Assembly (NCBI RefSeq): GCF_000151665.1
Contig: NW_013171819.1
Span: 186,001 to 250,000, forward strand
Source of the DNA: Blastocystis hominis
Lineage: Eukaryota > Sar > Bigyra > Opalinata > Blastocystidae
Direction of reading: 5' to 3'
DNA length: 64,000 bases
Positions 23,547 to 33,037 of this stretch are shown here, piece after piece; position 1 is the first letter of the stretch, and the number at the start of each line of letters is the position of its first letter. The notes beneath the pieces were generated by a model. The model was given only the letters and a program-made list of their open reading frames with translations, did not search any database and was not told the origin of the DNA. The position numbers were made by a program, and so were the translations under genes.

Positions 23547-23797
23547 AGATTTGTAGTTTTCTATTCATTGCTCTATTGATGTATTTGTTTTCTTCAGTAA
23601 CCAATTCTATGTGTGTCCCCTTATTTTGTGTGTATATTATCCGTATTAGAGCATCTCTCAATGTGAAATTGGTAGAACCGCGGTTTTTACCTGTATATGA
23701 ATGGTTCCCACATATTTTAGTACCAAATCGAGGAGAGGAAAATCATGACTGTGGGATTGTTATTCTAGTCGTCAGTAATGCGTAGGACTTCAACAGT
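23547..23797. other. no supported gene
   Basis: AT-rich spacer between the divergent tetraspanin-like gene and eRF1; nothing recognised. Confidence 0.4.
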
Positions 23798-25204
23798 ATG
23801 ACACCTGAAGACAAAAACGTGGAGATGTGGAGAATCAAGAAGCTGATTAAGACGTTGGAAAACGCAAAGGGGTACACTTAGCTTCTCTCCGATTAATAAC
23901 TTAGAAACGGAACTTCTATGATTTCGCTGATTATTCGTCCTGGAGATCAGGTTCGCGGCGATTTGGATTTCTTGACGTGCGTAGATTGCCAACTCTGTGA
24001 ACATGCTTAACACTGAATATGGAACAGCTTCGAATATTAAATCTCGTGTAAATCGTCTCTCTGTCCTGAGTGCCATTACCTCGACCCAGCAAAAGCTGAA
24101 GCTGTTCGTTTTTGATGTGTGTTGTAATGTCCTAGTTTCACTCGTGTGCCTCCCAACGGTTTGGTCGTGTACTGTGGTACCTGCATCAACGACGATGGCA
24201 AAGAAAAGAAGATGTCGTACGCGTTCGAGCCCTTCCGTCCCATCAACACCTCCCTCTACCTGTGCGACAACAAATTCCACACCGAGGCGCTGGCTGAGCT
24301 GCTCCAGGACGACTCGACGTTCGGCTTCGTGGTGATGGACGGTTCGGGCTGCCTGTTCGGCACGGTGTCCGGCGGTTCGCGCAACGTCCTGCACCGCTTC
24401 ACGGTGGATCTGCCGAAGAAGCACGGCCGTGGAGGCCAGTCGGCGCTGCGATTCGCGCGTCTGCGTCTGGAGAAGCGGCACAACTACGTGCGGAAGGTGT
24501 GCGAGCTGTGCGTGCAGTTCTTCGTGGAGAACGAGAAGGTGAACATGGCGGGCATCGTGCTGGCCGGTTCCGCCGAGCTGAAAGACGAGCTGTACACGTC
24601 GGGTAGGAGAGAGAGAGAGGGCTGAGCGGCAGACATGCTGGATCCGCGCATCAAGAACGCGGTGGTGAAGGTGGTGGACGTGTCGTACGGCGGGGATAAC
24701 GGGTTCAACCAGGCGATCGAGCTGTCTGCGGACACGCTGGCGAACGTGAAGTTCGTGCAAGAGAAGAAGCTGATCTCGCAGTACTTCGACGAGCTGGCGA
24801 AGGACAGCGGGAAGTACTGCTACGGCGTGAAGGACACGCTGAAGTGCCTGGAGATGGGCGCGGTGGAGACGCTGATCGTCTGGGAGAACCTCGCGGTGAA
24901 CCGCGTGGTGGTGAAGAACTCGGCCGGCCAGCTGAACACGCTGTACCTCACCGAGGAGCAGTGCACGGACGGCGCGTTCTTCAAGGACCCCATGACGGGT
25001 CTGGACATGGAGACGGTGGAGAAGGATCTGTTCCTGGAGTGGCTCGCGGAGAACTACAAGAGCTTTGGAACCACGCTGGAGATTATCACGAACAAGTCGC
25101 AGGAGGGAGCGCAGTTCGTGCGCGGGTTCGGAGGCATTGGAGGTATTCTGCGTTGGAAGCTGGAGCTGGAGACGATGGGAGATGATGATGATGATTTCAT
25201 GTAA
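23798..25204 (+). CDS. ETF1: translation release factor eRF1
   Basis: Recognises all three stop codons and triggers peptide release. All key motifs are present and standard: NIKS (GTASNIKSR), YxCxxxF (YLCDNKF) and GGQ ([17 protein letters not shown]), with FQEKK-like [14 protein letters not shown] and [11 protein letters not shown] toward the end. Exons: 23798-23871, 23905-23950, 23985-24103, 24136-24602 and 24633-25204; introns of 33, 34, 32 and 30 nt (two with GTTCG donors); 425 residues. It ends in an acidic DDDDFM. A GTGTTTGTT motif lies near 25224. The normal decoding motifs argue against a reassigned nuclear code. Confidence 0.95.
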
Positions 25205-25248
25205 CTTCGGGTGTTTTTTGCGGTGTGTTTGTTAATACAAAGTACCGA

Positions 25249-25370
25249 ATTGGAATTGGAATTGGAATGGAAATGGGGAGGATTCGATTCGATTCGATTC
25301 GATTCGATTCGATTCGATTCGATTGGGTTGGATCAGGTTGGATCAGGTTGGATCAGGTTGCATCAGGTTA
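25249..25370. repeat. short tandem repeats (GATTC)n and (TTGGATCAGG)n
   Basis: About eight GATTC units at 25279-25322, preceded by GGAATT-type units and followed by four copies of a 10-bp TTGGATCAGG unit. Lies just after the eRF1 3' end. Confidence 0.85.
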
Positions 25371-25476
25371 AACTAGAACGACAACAGGAATAGTAAAAAA
25401 GAGAAATGGTTTGTTAGAACAAAATGCCAAAATGGTTTGAAAACAGGAAAGGGAAAATGGAATAGATTATGCAGGA

Positions 25477-26224
25477 TTAATAGTTGCGACCTATGAGCCA
25501 GACAGGAGTTCGATAGTAGTCTTCGTTGGGAGGGGACTTGCGTGGAGGCAGGTTTTTCACAGACACTTCGTTGGAAGCCATCTCGCGGCTTCGAGAACGA
25601 CTAAGATACTCAGAACTGGGGTAATAGGAGTCGAGAGAGAGCGAAGAAATGGAGCCACTCATCGATGTATTCTTCGATCTAAAATAGATGGGAACCCATT
25701 CTGTCGCTACGAGCAAGGCAGTCTCTCTTGCCGGAAGTAGGGAGGGAGCAGTTCAAAATTGACGCCATCAATGAACAAACGGAATACACGATGGGAAAAC
25801 ACAGACATCATTCCCTTGCGCCTAGGTGTGACCCATCACCTAATGTAATCTACTGGAGCACCTGAATATGAATGACATGCTGTAAATAGGAGGTGTAGTA
25901 ATCGAGCGTGATAGAGTACAGGTTATTTCCTACATGAAATGGTGGGAGTTAGGCTGGTTCGTACGATAGATCACTTCGCGTGTTGATTTTGTAGTCACTT
26001 GAGAGTATACATGGACTCCATCTCGCACTAGGAGTCTCAAATTCTTTATAACTCTCACAAATCTCCTTTTTCCCTGACACAGATGAGTCGTATACGGTGA
26101 AAGAAACTTTCTCCTTTGGATATCCCATAAAGGCTACTACCCATTGACATCTAGCTAATAATCTTAAAATAAAAATACGAGGCTTTGGTCTCTGCGATGC
26201 ATTTTCCAACGTATTCGACTTCAT
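25477..26224 (-). CDS. unidentified multi-exon gene
   Basis: Several minus-strand frames join through AG acceptors into a coherent protein: a part with VAFMGYPKEKVSFTVYDSS, then VRDGVHVYSQVTTKST and NNLYSITLDYYTSYLQHV, then MSVFSHRVFRLFIDGVNFEL, and a C-terminal region rich in Ser/Arg ending WLIGRNY. At least one intron (25679-25710, GTAGCG...TTTTAG) is clear. Exon borders between 25800 and 26000 are not resolved. I do not recognise the family. Confidence 0.35.
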
Positions 26225-26721
26225 TGAATACCTGACGAACTACATGGTGACAACACATCCACTGGATCACTTTCATTTAAAGCAGACTGCCTATTCATGA
26301 TATGAAAAAAGAAAAAATGATCCCGCAAACAGTATATCACAGCCACGAAGCAGTTCTTTTTCTTCTTTTTTCGATCCATCTTAGCCTATTTCTATGTGTA
26401 TGGAGTGATCAAAAATGGCAGATATTACCCTTTACATCAACTTGAATAGGCTTCATGCTTCATAACTCATCATAAACTAGTTGGTTCCACAATTCTCACT
26501 TTTTTGTTTAGGTAAGTATGACTTTCTTTGCTTTGTTGCTGGGACGTTAATCTGCAAGTGTGAAAGTCACTTGTATGATATCTACACCAGCATAGAAGAT
26601 TGCTGAACCTCAAAGCTGCCGAGAGCTTTCTCTGCGGTGGTTGTGTCAGCGGGACATTTTATATCTAACCGTACTATAGGCTTTTCTTTGTTTGTTGTAA
26701 ATCTTAAGTTCAACTTTAGCC
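26225..26721. other. spacer with left edge of a duplicated segment
   Basis: No gene seen. From 26432 (TTACATCAACTTG) onward the sequence is nearly identical to 49537 onward. Confidence 0.6.
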
Positions 26722-27348
26722 ATGTCCGCCAGGCCTAAGGCACTGCTGATTACCGTGGGAACAACAGGCTTTGACAGTCTTATCAAAGTGGCATGTTCTA
26801 AAGCCTTTGTGGAGACGGTAGCCTCTCTACAGTTTTCTATAGTGTACATGCAGTATGGATCATCTGCAAAGGAATACGATGATGAGTATTATGGGAAATA
26901 CAATGTTTTAACCGACTTCCGTTTTCACGTCCTAGATACGGATAGTTGCTTTTGACTACTGCGATTCTTTAGCGGGATACATAAAGAATGTGGACCTAGT
27001 GGTAGGTCATGCAGGTATAAGCTGATCTTTCTATTGTTTTGTTAAGGTGCTGGAACGATTCTCGATTCGCTACGGGCAAAGCGGAGTCTAGTCGTTGTTG
27101 TAAATGAAAGCCTGATGGGAAACCATCAACAGGAGATTGCGGCTGCCATGGCAGAGAAGAATTACTTGCTCAAAGCAACTCCCGAAACGTTATGTTCCAT
27201 ACTGAAACAACTTCCTGAAACTGTGTTTACCCCGTATTGTGTGGAAGAAAATGCCTTATGTAGTTATCCCGATGCTCAGCCTCAGCTGTTTTCTTCCTTT
27301 TTAGACAAAGAAATGAATTTTGATTCTATTGTTTGTTTTAGAGGTTAG
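26722..27348 (+). CDS. ALG13: ALG13, UDP-GlcNAc transferase catalytic subunit (copy 1)
   Basis: With ALG14 adds the second GlcNAc to dolichol-PP-GlcNAc on the cytosolic face of the ER. The Rossmann-type start ALLITVGTTGFDSLI, DLVVGHAGAGTILDSL, LVVVVNESLMGNHQQEIA and PQLFSSFLDK match the family. Exons 26722-26944, 26973-27014 and 27047-27348; introns 28 and 32 nt; 188 residues if read to the TAG. As in the acyl-CoA synthetase, a T (27325) sits 4 nt before TGTTTGTT (27330-27337), and family homology ends at SFLDK, so polyadenylation probably creates the stop after ...KEMNFD. The second copy at 49827 is nearly identical. Confidence 0.9.
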
Positions 27349-27463
27349 GAAAAATAACAGAGCGTCATTTTTCAGTTTAACTCTAACGTGAGAAGTGGCT
27401 CTGTTATTTATAAAAAGAAATACCATCGCAATAATCTGATATCGAAAAACTATATAATACAAC

Positions 27464-28324
27464 ATGATAATAGGCGACATAATCTCTATCGCGTTCGCGA
27501 CCATTATTGTTATAGATAATGTTAGCACTTTATCTATAAGAATTGTTGGAATAGTTATTATTCGTAATATCTAGGCAAAAGCAATATCACATTTATATTG
27601 GTCTTCAACTCCAGAAATTCGTCATTTTGATCAGGAATATCCAAAGAAAAATTATATTGATGATACAGCTGTCCTTACGGGAGATGTTAAGTTAGCCATA
27701 AAATCTTCTGTTTGGCATGGATCTACTATTCATGGTAATCTATATTTGTCTTATGAACCTTTAGCTGATGGATATAAGGTTAAAGTCAAGCCTTATTCCC
27801 AAATTTGTAGCAATGTTACAATCCATGCTAGTGGAAATCCCTTTTTACTTCCAACAGTAATTGGGAGAAGAAGTGTTATTAAGGAAGGCTGTCTCCTTGA
27901 GGACTGTGTTATCGATCCACTCTGTTATATTGGTACAGGCTCAATAATTGGCAAAGGCTGTCACATTTGCAGCGGTTCAATGATCACCCCGGGATCTATA
28001 CTCTTGCCTAATGTATTGGTACCAAAGGGAGAAATATGGGGTGGTATTCCAGCATGCAAAATTAGGGATGTAACCGAAGAAGACCGCATAAGAGTAACAA
28101 GAGAATGGCGGGAGCTAGCCGAACAATCTAAATCTTTTATCAAAGATAATCGAGCCTTAGCTAAAAGAATTAAATCTTCAAATTCTTCAGATTCTTCAGA
28201 TGTTTTAGATACTTTGGAATTAATTTATTGCTATAATGCTGATAAGTGGTTCCCTCCTGCACCAGCAGACAGTGCCAGTAACTTTGACGGTGACGGTGGC
28301 GGCGGTGACTGTGGCGGTGACTAG
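27464..28324 (+). CDS. gamma-carbonic-anhydrase-like left-handed beta-helix protein (copy 1)
   Basis: Hexapeptide-repeat protein of the gamma-CA family; in mitochondria such proteins form the matrix arm attached to complex I. Core motifs: YIDDTAVLTGDV, SSVWHGSTIHGN, TVIGRRSVIKEGCLLEDCVI, GTGSIIGKGCHICSGSMITP, and the family end VPKGEIWGGIPACKIR. Exons 27464-27544 and 27575-28324 (30-nt intron); 276 residues. The N-terminus is hydrophobic and could be a targeting or membrane segment. The C-terminus is an unusual Ser then Gly/Asp-rich tail. Canonical zinc-ligand histidines are not all evident (one H in IHGN, one in GCHIC), so catalysis is doubtful. Lies 115 bp after ALG13. Confidence 0.8.
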
Positions 28325-28379
28325 GTTCAAAATGGAAGTGTATTTTTGTTTACTGTGATGTACATATTATAATCATAAC

Positions 28380-28755
28380 AAGTAGTATAGGAATGGCGCA
28401 AATATCGCGCGAAACCATTTTTCTATCATTTCCTACCTGGCTGCCTTTTTGACCATTGCTGCCCATTGCCTACCTCGAGTACCACGATGCAAAAAGCGCG
28501 AAAACCTTTTCGACCATTGTCTGCCAATGTGGTAATTGTCTGCCCTTTATACACTATTTGATAAATAAACAAAGTAAAAACGACTTTTTTTTACATGTTC
28601 TTCAATCGGTAATGCGCGAATGCTAGTGTATGCACGTTGTCGTCCAAGATCCATCGCTTGTTGTCCGTGCAAGTCATGAGTGTCTTGGTCTGCTCCTTCG
28701 TGCTGATATCGAAGGTCTGGTTGTTGATGCGTTTGAAGCTGCCTTCGATCACTGC
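28380..28755. mobile_element. remnant of a sister element terminus
   Basis: Begins AAGTAGTATAGGAATGGCGC and holds an inverted fragment of polymerase C-terminus, cut off abruptly at 28755 where another AAGTAGT terminus starts. Confidence 0.6.
28591..28755 (-). pseudogene. polymerase B C-terminal fragment
   Basis: About 54 codons ending in HYRLKNM-TAA, clearly homologous to the ends of the polymerases at 48968 and 59251 (shared FKRINNQ, TCTDNKRWILDDNVHTLAF). It is in inverted orientation to the polymerase at 44.5-49 kb and truncated at 28755. Confidence 0.85.
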
Positions 28756-28858
28756 AAGTAGTAGGGAAATGGCGCATAAAGCGCGAAAACCTTTTCGGCC
28801 ATTTTCTGCCAATGTGGTAATTGTCTGCCCTTTATATAATGGTAAAGAGAGAAACACC

Positions 28859-29647
28859 ATGCACTACTCCATGCTTATTCAAGGCTCACCTACCAACGGC
28901 TCATTCACCTGGATCAACCCCTACAAGTACAAGAATCCTTATATCACTTCCATGACTGTCCTGTTTCGACCCAAGGATGCCCAGGCTATGTTCAACAACG
29001 TTGACACGACGAACATTGTCACGAATTCGAATGACGAGAAGGTAACAATCCCTGCTGGTTATTACACGATCAGTGAGATCATTGCCTTGCTCAATATGAT
29101 GACCGATACTACATTTTCCATATCGACGAATGCCTCGTCGTTCGGTTGTATCTGGATTCAGTCCCCACACACCATTGACTTCACAGATGCACCTGACATT
29201 CGTGAGATCCTCGGCTTCGATGGACGAACGGTCATTCTACCTGCTTCGTTCAGTGGATCGAACGTGATTGATATCACGCGAAATCGACAAGTGATTCAGG
29301 TCTACTCGACGATCGTGCGATCATCGGACCTGAAGATTGCCAACCAGAACAACAACCTGCTCACCACGATGATCATTGACGATCCAACGGCTGACTACGT
29401 GCGAACTGTGGAAGACGTGTGCATACCAATGATCACTCGGTTTGATCAATTGATGTTCGTGTTCCGCGATATGGATGGCAAGATGATGCGACTGAACGGC
29501 GAATTCGAACTCCAGTTGACGATTGAGGACGTGTATGATGAAGTGCCTTCATCGATGGGGGAAGCTTCGCTATCCCCCGGGGGTGACATCGTCACCCCCA
29601 ACGATTGTCTCTGCAAACCAGTTCAGTATGATCGAAGTGTTCGGTAA
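28859..29647 (+). CDS. element structural-type protein A (paralogue family)
   Basis: About 260 residues from MHYSMLIQGSP. It shares with the next two large plus-strand genes a repeated beta-rich module: IPAGYYTISEIIALLN, then DFTDAPDIREILGF, then a C-terminal NGEFELQLTIEDV strand. I infer a virion surface or vertex protein because the family is encoded beside capsid-module genes, but no named family is recognised. A TATATAA box is at about 28834, 25 nt before the ATG. The reading frame runs through the double hairpin at 29557-29599 and overlaps gene B by 20 nt, so the native end may be before the hairpin. Confidence 0.6.
   Translation: MHYSMLIQGSPTNGSFTWINPYKYKNPYITSMTVLFRPKDAQAMFNNVDTTNIVTNSNDEKVTIPAGYYTISEIIALLNMMTDTTFSISTNASSFGCIWIQSPHTIDFTDAPDIREILGFDGRTVILPASFSGSNVIDITRNRQVIQVYSTIVRSSDLKIANQNNNLLTTMIIDDPTADYVRTVEDVCIPMITRFDQLMFVFRDMDGKMMRLNGEFELQLTIEDVYDEVPSSMGEASLSPGGDIVTPNDCLCKPVQYDRSVR
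29557..29599. repeat. double hairpin at A/B border
   Basis: Two perfect or near-perfect stem-loops back to back: GGGGGA-AGC(TTC)GCT-CCCCC and GGGGGTGAC(ATC)GTCACCCCC, joined as CCCCCGGGGG. Confidence 0.9.
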
Positions 29648-31974
29648 TACCACGAAGAAGGAAGTGAAGCTGGACAATCCTCTGTCGTTCGACCAGTGCT
29701 ACATCTCGTCTGTGTCGTTGTATACGGACTTCGTGTTGCACAACGTGCCGACTGACCAAGTGGTGCTAATCAATGCTGGCGCTACGATTCAAGAGATCGC
29801 GATACCACGCGGTGTATACGACATCGAAACGATCATTGCAAAGCTGAATGCAAGTGATTCCCTGTTCGAATTGGTGTATAGCGGCGAGAATGCGTTCCAT
29901 ATCACGGTAGATCACTTCTACATGATCGATTTCACGAATGCACCAGAGATCAGATCGATCCTTGGTTTCGAATCGGACATCTTGGTGAAAGGAGTGGATA
30001 ACCCGAAGCGCTACTACTTGTCGTCCTCATGTAATCACGTGGTTGTTACTGATGGCAGGGAATCGCACATGTTGACATTGCCTGTCGGTTACTACACGTT
30101 CTCCGAGTTCATCGAGGCTGTCGGTGCTGAAATGGTGAAAGTGCTTCCACTCACATCCATGACGATCGAGGATGATCATGTTCGCTTCAATGTCCAAGCA
30201 GACGGATGGTATTTCGATCGATCCAGTGTTGACACGACGATCAATGGTTTTGGTTGGACTCCATGGTTCAAGCTGTCTCCATCTGTGCAGAACCTGTGCA
30301 TCGAACGACCAGTGGAAGCTTCGTTCAACCCTGAAAGCGATTCACCACCTGATATGACGAATGATCAAGGTATTGGTGGTCATGCGTATATAGGATCAAA
30401 CACCTTTATTGCGTATGACTGGAAAATGCGTACGACTGATAATCGGTTCCTGCTAAAGCCTCTCGCGACATACACGATGCGTTTAGCTGATGGTTCAGTA
30501 CTCGATAGTGGTGAATTCTACATAACGGACGATACGTCTACCCCGATCAAGATGAATACTCTTACAACCACATGTTTTAATGAACTCAATGCTCGATATG
30601 CGAGTGCTATGGAACTACCTCCATCTCACCAGAATGCGATTGCGTGGACGGTGAATGACAATAGAGAAAGCATGTCATGGACTGCGAAGGACTATGCACC
30701 AGAATTGGAATTGCATATCACATCGGAAAATACAGGTGACTTGGTGTCATCGAATGGTTCTTCGATCGGACCTTGGTATTCCAAGGATAGTATATATCAC
30801 ACGAGAGTGTTTATCGATACGACGAATTTTATACTTGGAATACGTGGATATGGCGAAAGACCTCTCACAATCCAACGAGGTCATTATAGCGCTATTGATA
30901 TCGTGAATATGATCGCTAATGTGATCAATAAGATATATGTAGATGCGTCTCTCGGAGGGTACTTGGTATATGTCATTGCAGATAATGGTGGTCGAGTACG
31001 AATGGGATGTCGAAATGGTACAGAACCACGATTCATATTGTTTTGTGATAATCCATGTTTCAAGATTATACCCGGACCATACGCTGAACCAGGTGGTGTG
31101 TATCTGTCTTGTTATTTCGAGTTTTATCGCAATTACTACATCAGGATGCCTGAGTTGACATCACCTTACGAGTTTGCGATGGCGAACATCGATGGACTGA
31201 ATGTGACGAATATGATCAAAGGTAGTACGTATTCCGATCGTGCTGTGTCGATCGAATTCATACAACCGACACGTGTTACGTATGTGAGGAATGATGAAGT
31301 TGTTGTTCCATCATTGGCTACCTTCGTTGACTGGGAACAATCTGAGTCGTACACGGCTAACACGACGATTCTCTTCCCGTACGGAATGATGACACTGGAC
31401 GATAGTGCTGCTGAGATTGATATCACTTACACGGATGACATTCAGACATTCACGTGGACCATACCATCACGATTGACACAGGCTGACATGATATGGCGCA
31501 TGAATCAATGTTTTGACTCGGCTGCACTTGACATACGATGGAAAGCTGAGTCAGATGGGTACTACATTCACGCAGACCACGTGTTCTCGTTGAGTGGCAA
31601 CCTTGGCACGATCATTCCCGCTTCAGGATCGCAATCGCATACATGGCGTATCCCTTTCGACGATGGTGTGTACTATGCCAACTATGGTCCAATGGTTGCC
31701 GAGTATCCTGTCGATATCACGAATGGTCTATCGAACATACAGCTGTATTGCAACATCGTGAAAAGCCAACGACTGATACTCATTGCTTGCGAATGTCCCG
31801 ATGGACAGCTTGTACAAGAATTACTTCTACAAGAATCGCATGTTGGTACCATGTTCTGAATTGCTTGATCGCATCGTGTACGAATTGAAGGATGAAAACG
31901 GTGACCCGCTATCGTTCATGGGTAACGTGTATCTGCTAATCGGATTCACCGTTTCAGGAGGAAATAATAAATGA
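29628..31974 (+). pseudogene. element structural-type protein B, frameshifted near its end
   Basis: A large beta-rich protein of about 780 residues. The open frame from 29628 runs to 31859; the family-typical C-terminus (DGNP-type: DENGDPLSFMGNVYLLIGFTVS) lies in another frame at 31783-31974, so there is a one-base lesion near 31782. The module seen in A occurs at least three times (IPRGVYDIETIIAKLN with DFTNAPEIRSILGFE; LPVGYYTFSEFIEAV; IQRGHYSAIDIVNMI). Probably a multidomain virion protein, by context. Function otherwise unknown. Confidence 0.6.
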
Positions 31975-32304
31975 ATCTAGTGTTCAACATTGCTCGAACG
32001 TACGAACATGAATTCACAAGTAACAATCTCATCAAAAGCGACATGGTAATCGACAGAGTGACTATGAAGGGAGAATCGCCTGGCATATGCCTTGTCCTTG
32101 ATCGAGTGAACAACATGCAAGAACGACGCACAGTCTCCGTTGGTTGTATTGAACGAGGAGTACACGGAGAATGCGCACATGAACGTCGTGGTACCCAAAA
32201 GTCGCAAATGGTCATTCTCGTTGACCGATAAGACCGGTGCAACGATTGCCCTGCCAATGCCGATTACAGTGTGCATTCACTTCCACACAATAAATGAGTC
32301 ATAA
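31971..32304 (+). pseudogene. small element protein C, frameshifted
   Basis: Starts at ATAATAAATG (MNLVFNIARTYEHEF) immediately after B. The first 50 codons are in one frame; the more protein-like C-terminus (PLVVLNEEYTENAHMNVVVP, then MPITVCIHFHTINES) is in another, so a frameshift lies at about 32085-32125. The inferred stop (32302-32304) overlaps the start of D. About 110 residues, no family recognised. Confidence 0.45.
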
Positions 32305-32989
32305 TCGTGCACTACCGGTAAGTGTGATTAACCACAATACAGTAATTCCGAAGAACAACGAACGATACCATGAAACGTTCAACACAGTGATCATGCCTCG
32401 TGACCTTGTGTACAAGATCACTTCGATTACATGCAAGATCGATACCACTTCTCTCTGGAACATTCGTGCAATAAATGTCGTGAAGGTTCAAATGTTGTCA
32501 GGGTTTGAAATGGTGTACAACGTCGGTCCTGGCTACTACTCGATTACCGAGTTATGCCGTGCGATAGCCGATTCCATCCAGGTAGACGATGTTAACCGAG
32601 CACACCTGAACAGTGACGTGGCGACCGCTGTTGACCTTAGTGGCGCACCTGATTACACGAGTATCCTCAAGTTGGAAGGTATCGTTGAGGCAGGCATGGT
32701 AGCGAGTGAACCCTACGACATCACGAATGGAATGAGTGTGATCCGAGTCTACAGTAGTATCAATGCTCAAACATTCGGTCTGAAGAGTCCACTGATCGAT
32801 AACCTGATTCATGTATCGATGGGACTGAACAACATGATCACCTGGGACAACCTATCGATCGATGTGATTGAACAATCGAACCTGGACTACATTGATTGGG
32901 TGCTGACAGATGCGAATGACCGTCCGATCTCCTTGAATTCGAATGTGTACATCTCATTCACGATATCTTGTTACACCAAAGTAAAGTAG
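32294..32989 (+). CDS. element structural-type protein D (paralogue family)
   Basis: 231 residues, intact. It has one copy of the module found in A and B: VGPGYYSITELCRAIADSI, DLSGAPDYTSILKLEG, and the terminal DANDRPISLNSNVYISFTI strand. Starts in an ATAAATG context. The TAG stop is directly abutted by the hairpin pair at 32990. Likely a virion component by context. Confidence 0.6.
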   Translation: MSHNRALPVSVINHNTVIPKNNERYHETFNTVIMPRDLVYKITSITCKIDTTSLWNIRAINVVKVQMLSGFEMVYNVGPGYYSITELCRAIADSIQVDDVNRAHLNSDVATAVDLSGAPDYTSILKLEGIVEAGMVASEPYDITNGMSVIRVYSSINAQTFGLKSPLIDNLIHVSMGLNNMITWDNLSIDVIEQSNLDYIDWVLTDANDRPISLNSNVYISFTISCYTKVK

Positions 32990-33030
32990 GGGAGACCGTT
33001 GGTCTCCCCGGGAGGAACAAAGTTCCTCCC
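32990..33030. repeat. double hairpin between D and E
   Basis: GGGAGACC(GTT)GGTCTCCC and GGGAGGAAC(AAA)GTTCCTCCC fused as CCCCGGG. Starts at the stop codon of D; gene E starts 8 nt after it. Confidence 0.95.
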
Positions 33031-33037
33031 ATAGTAA

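Larger units (their letters stand above)
26432..28381 (+). repeat. segmental duplication, copy 1 (ALG13 plus gamma-CA)
   Basis: Direct repeat of 49537-51557 at a constant offset of 23105 through the ALG13 gene. Nearly identical from 26432 to about 27467, then a patchwork of diverged and identical stretches through the gamma-CA gene, ending at ATAATCATAACAA. Confidence 0.95.

Noticed and set aside
28637-28858. N-terminal extension of element gene A
   Set aside because: It is antisense to the polymerase fragment and crosses an element terminus; the TATATAA box and ATG at 28859 give the better start.
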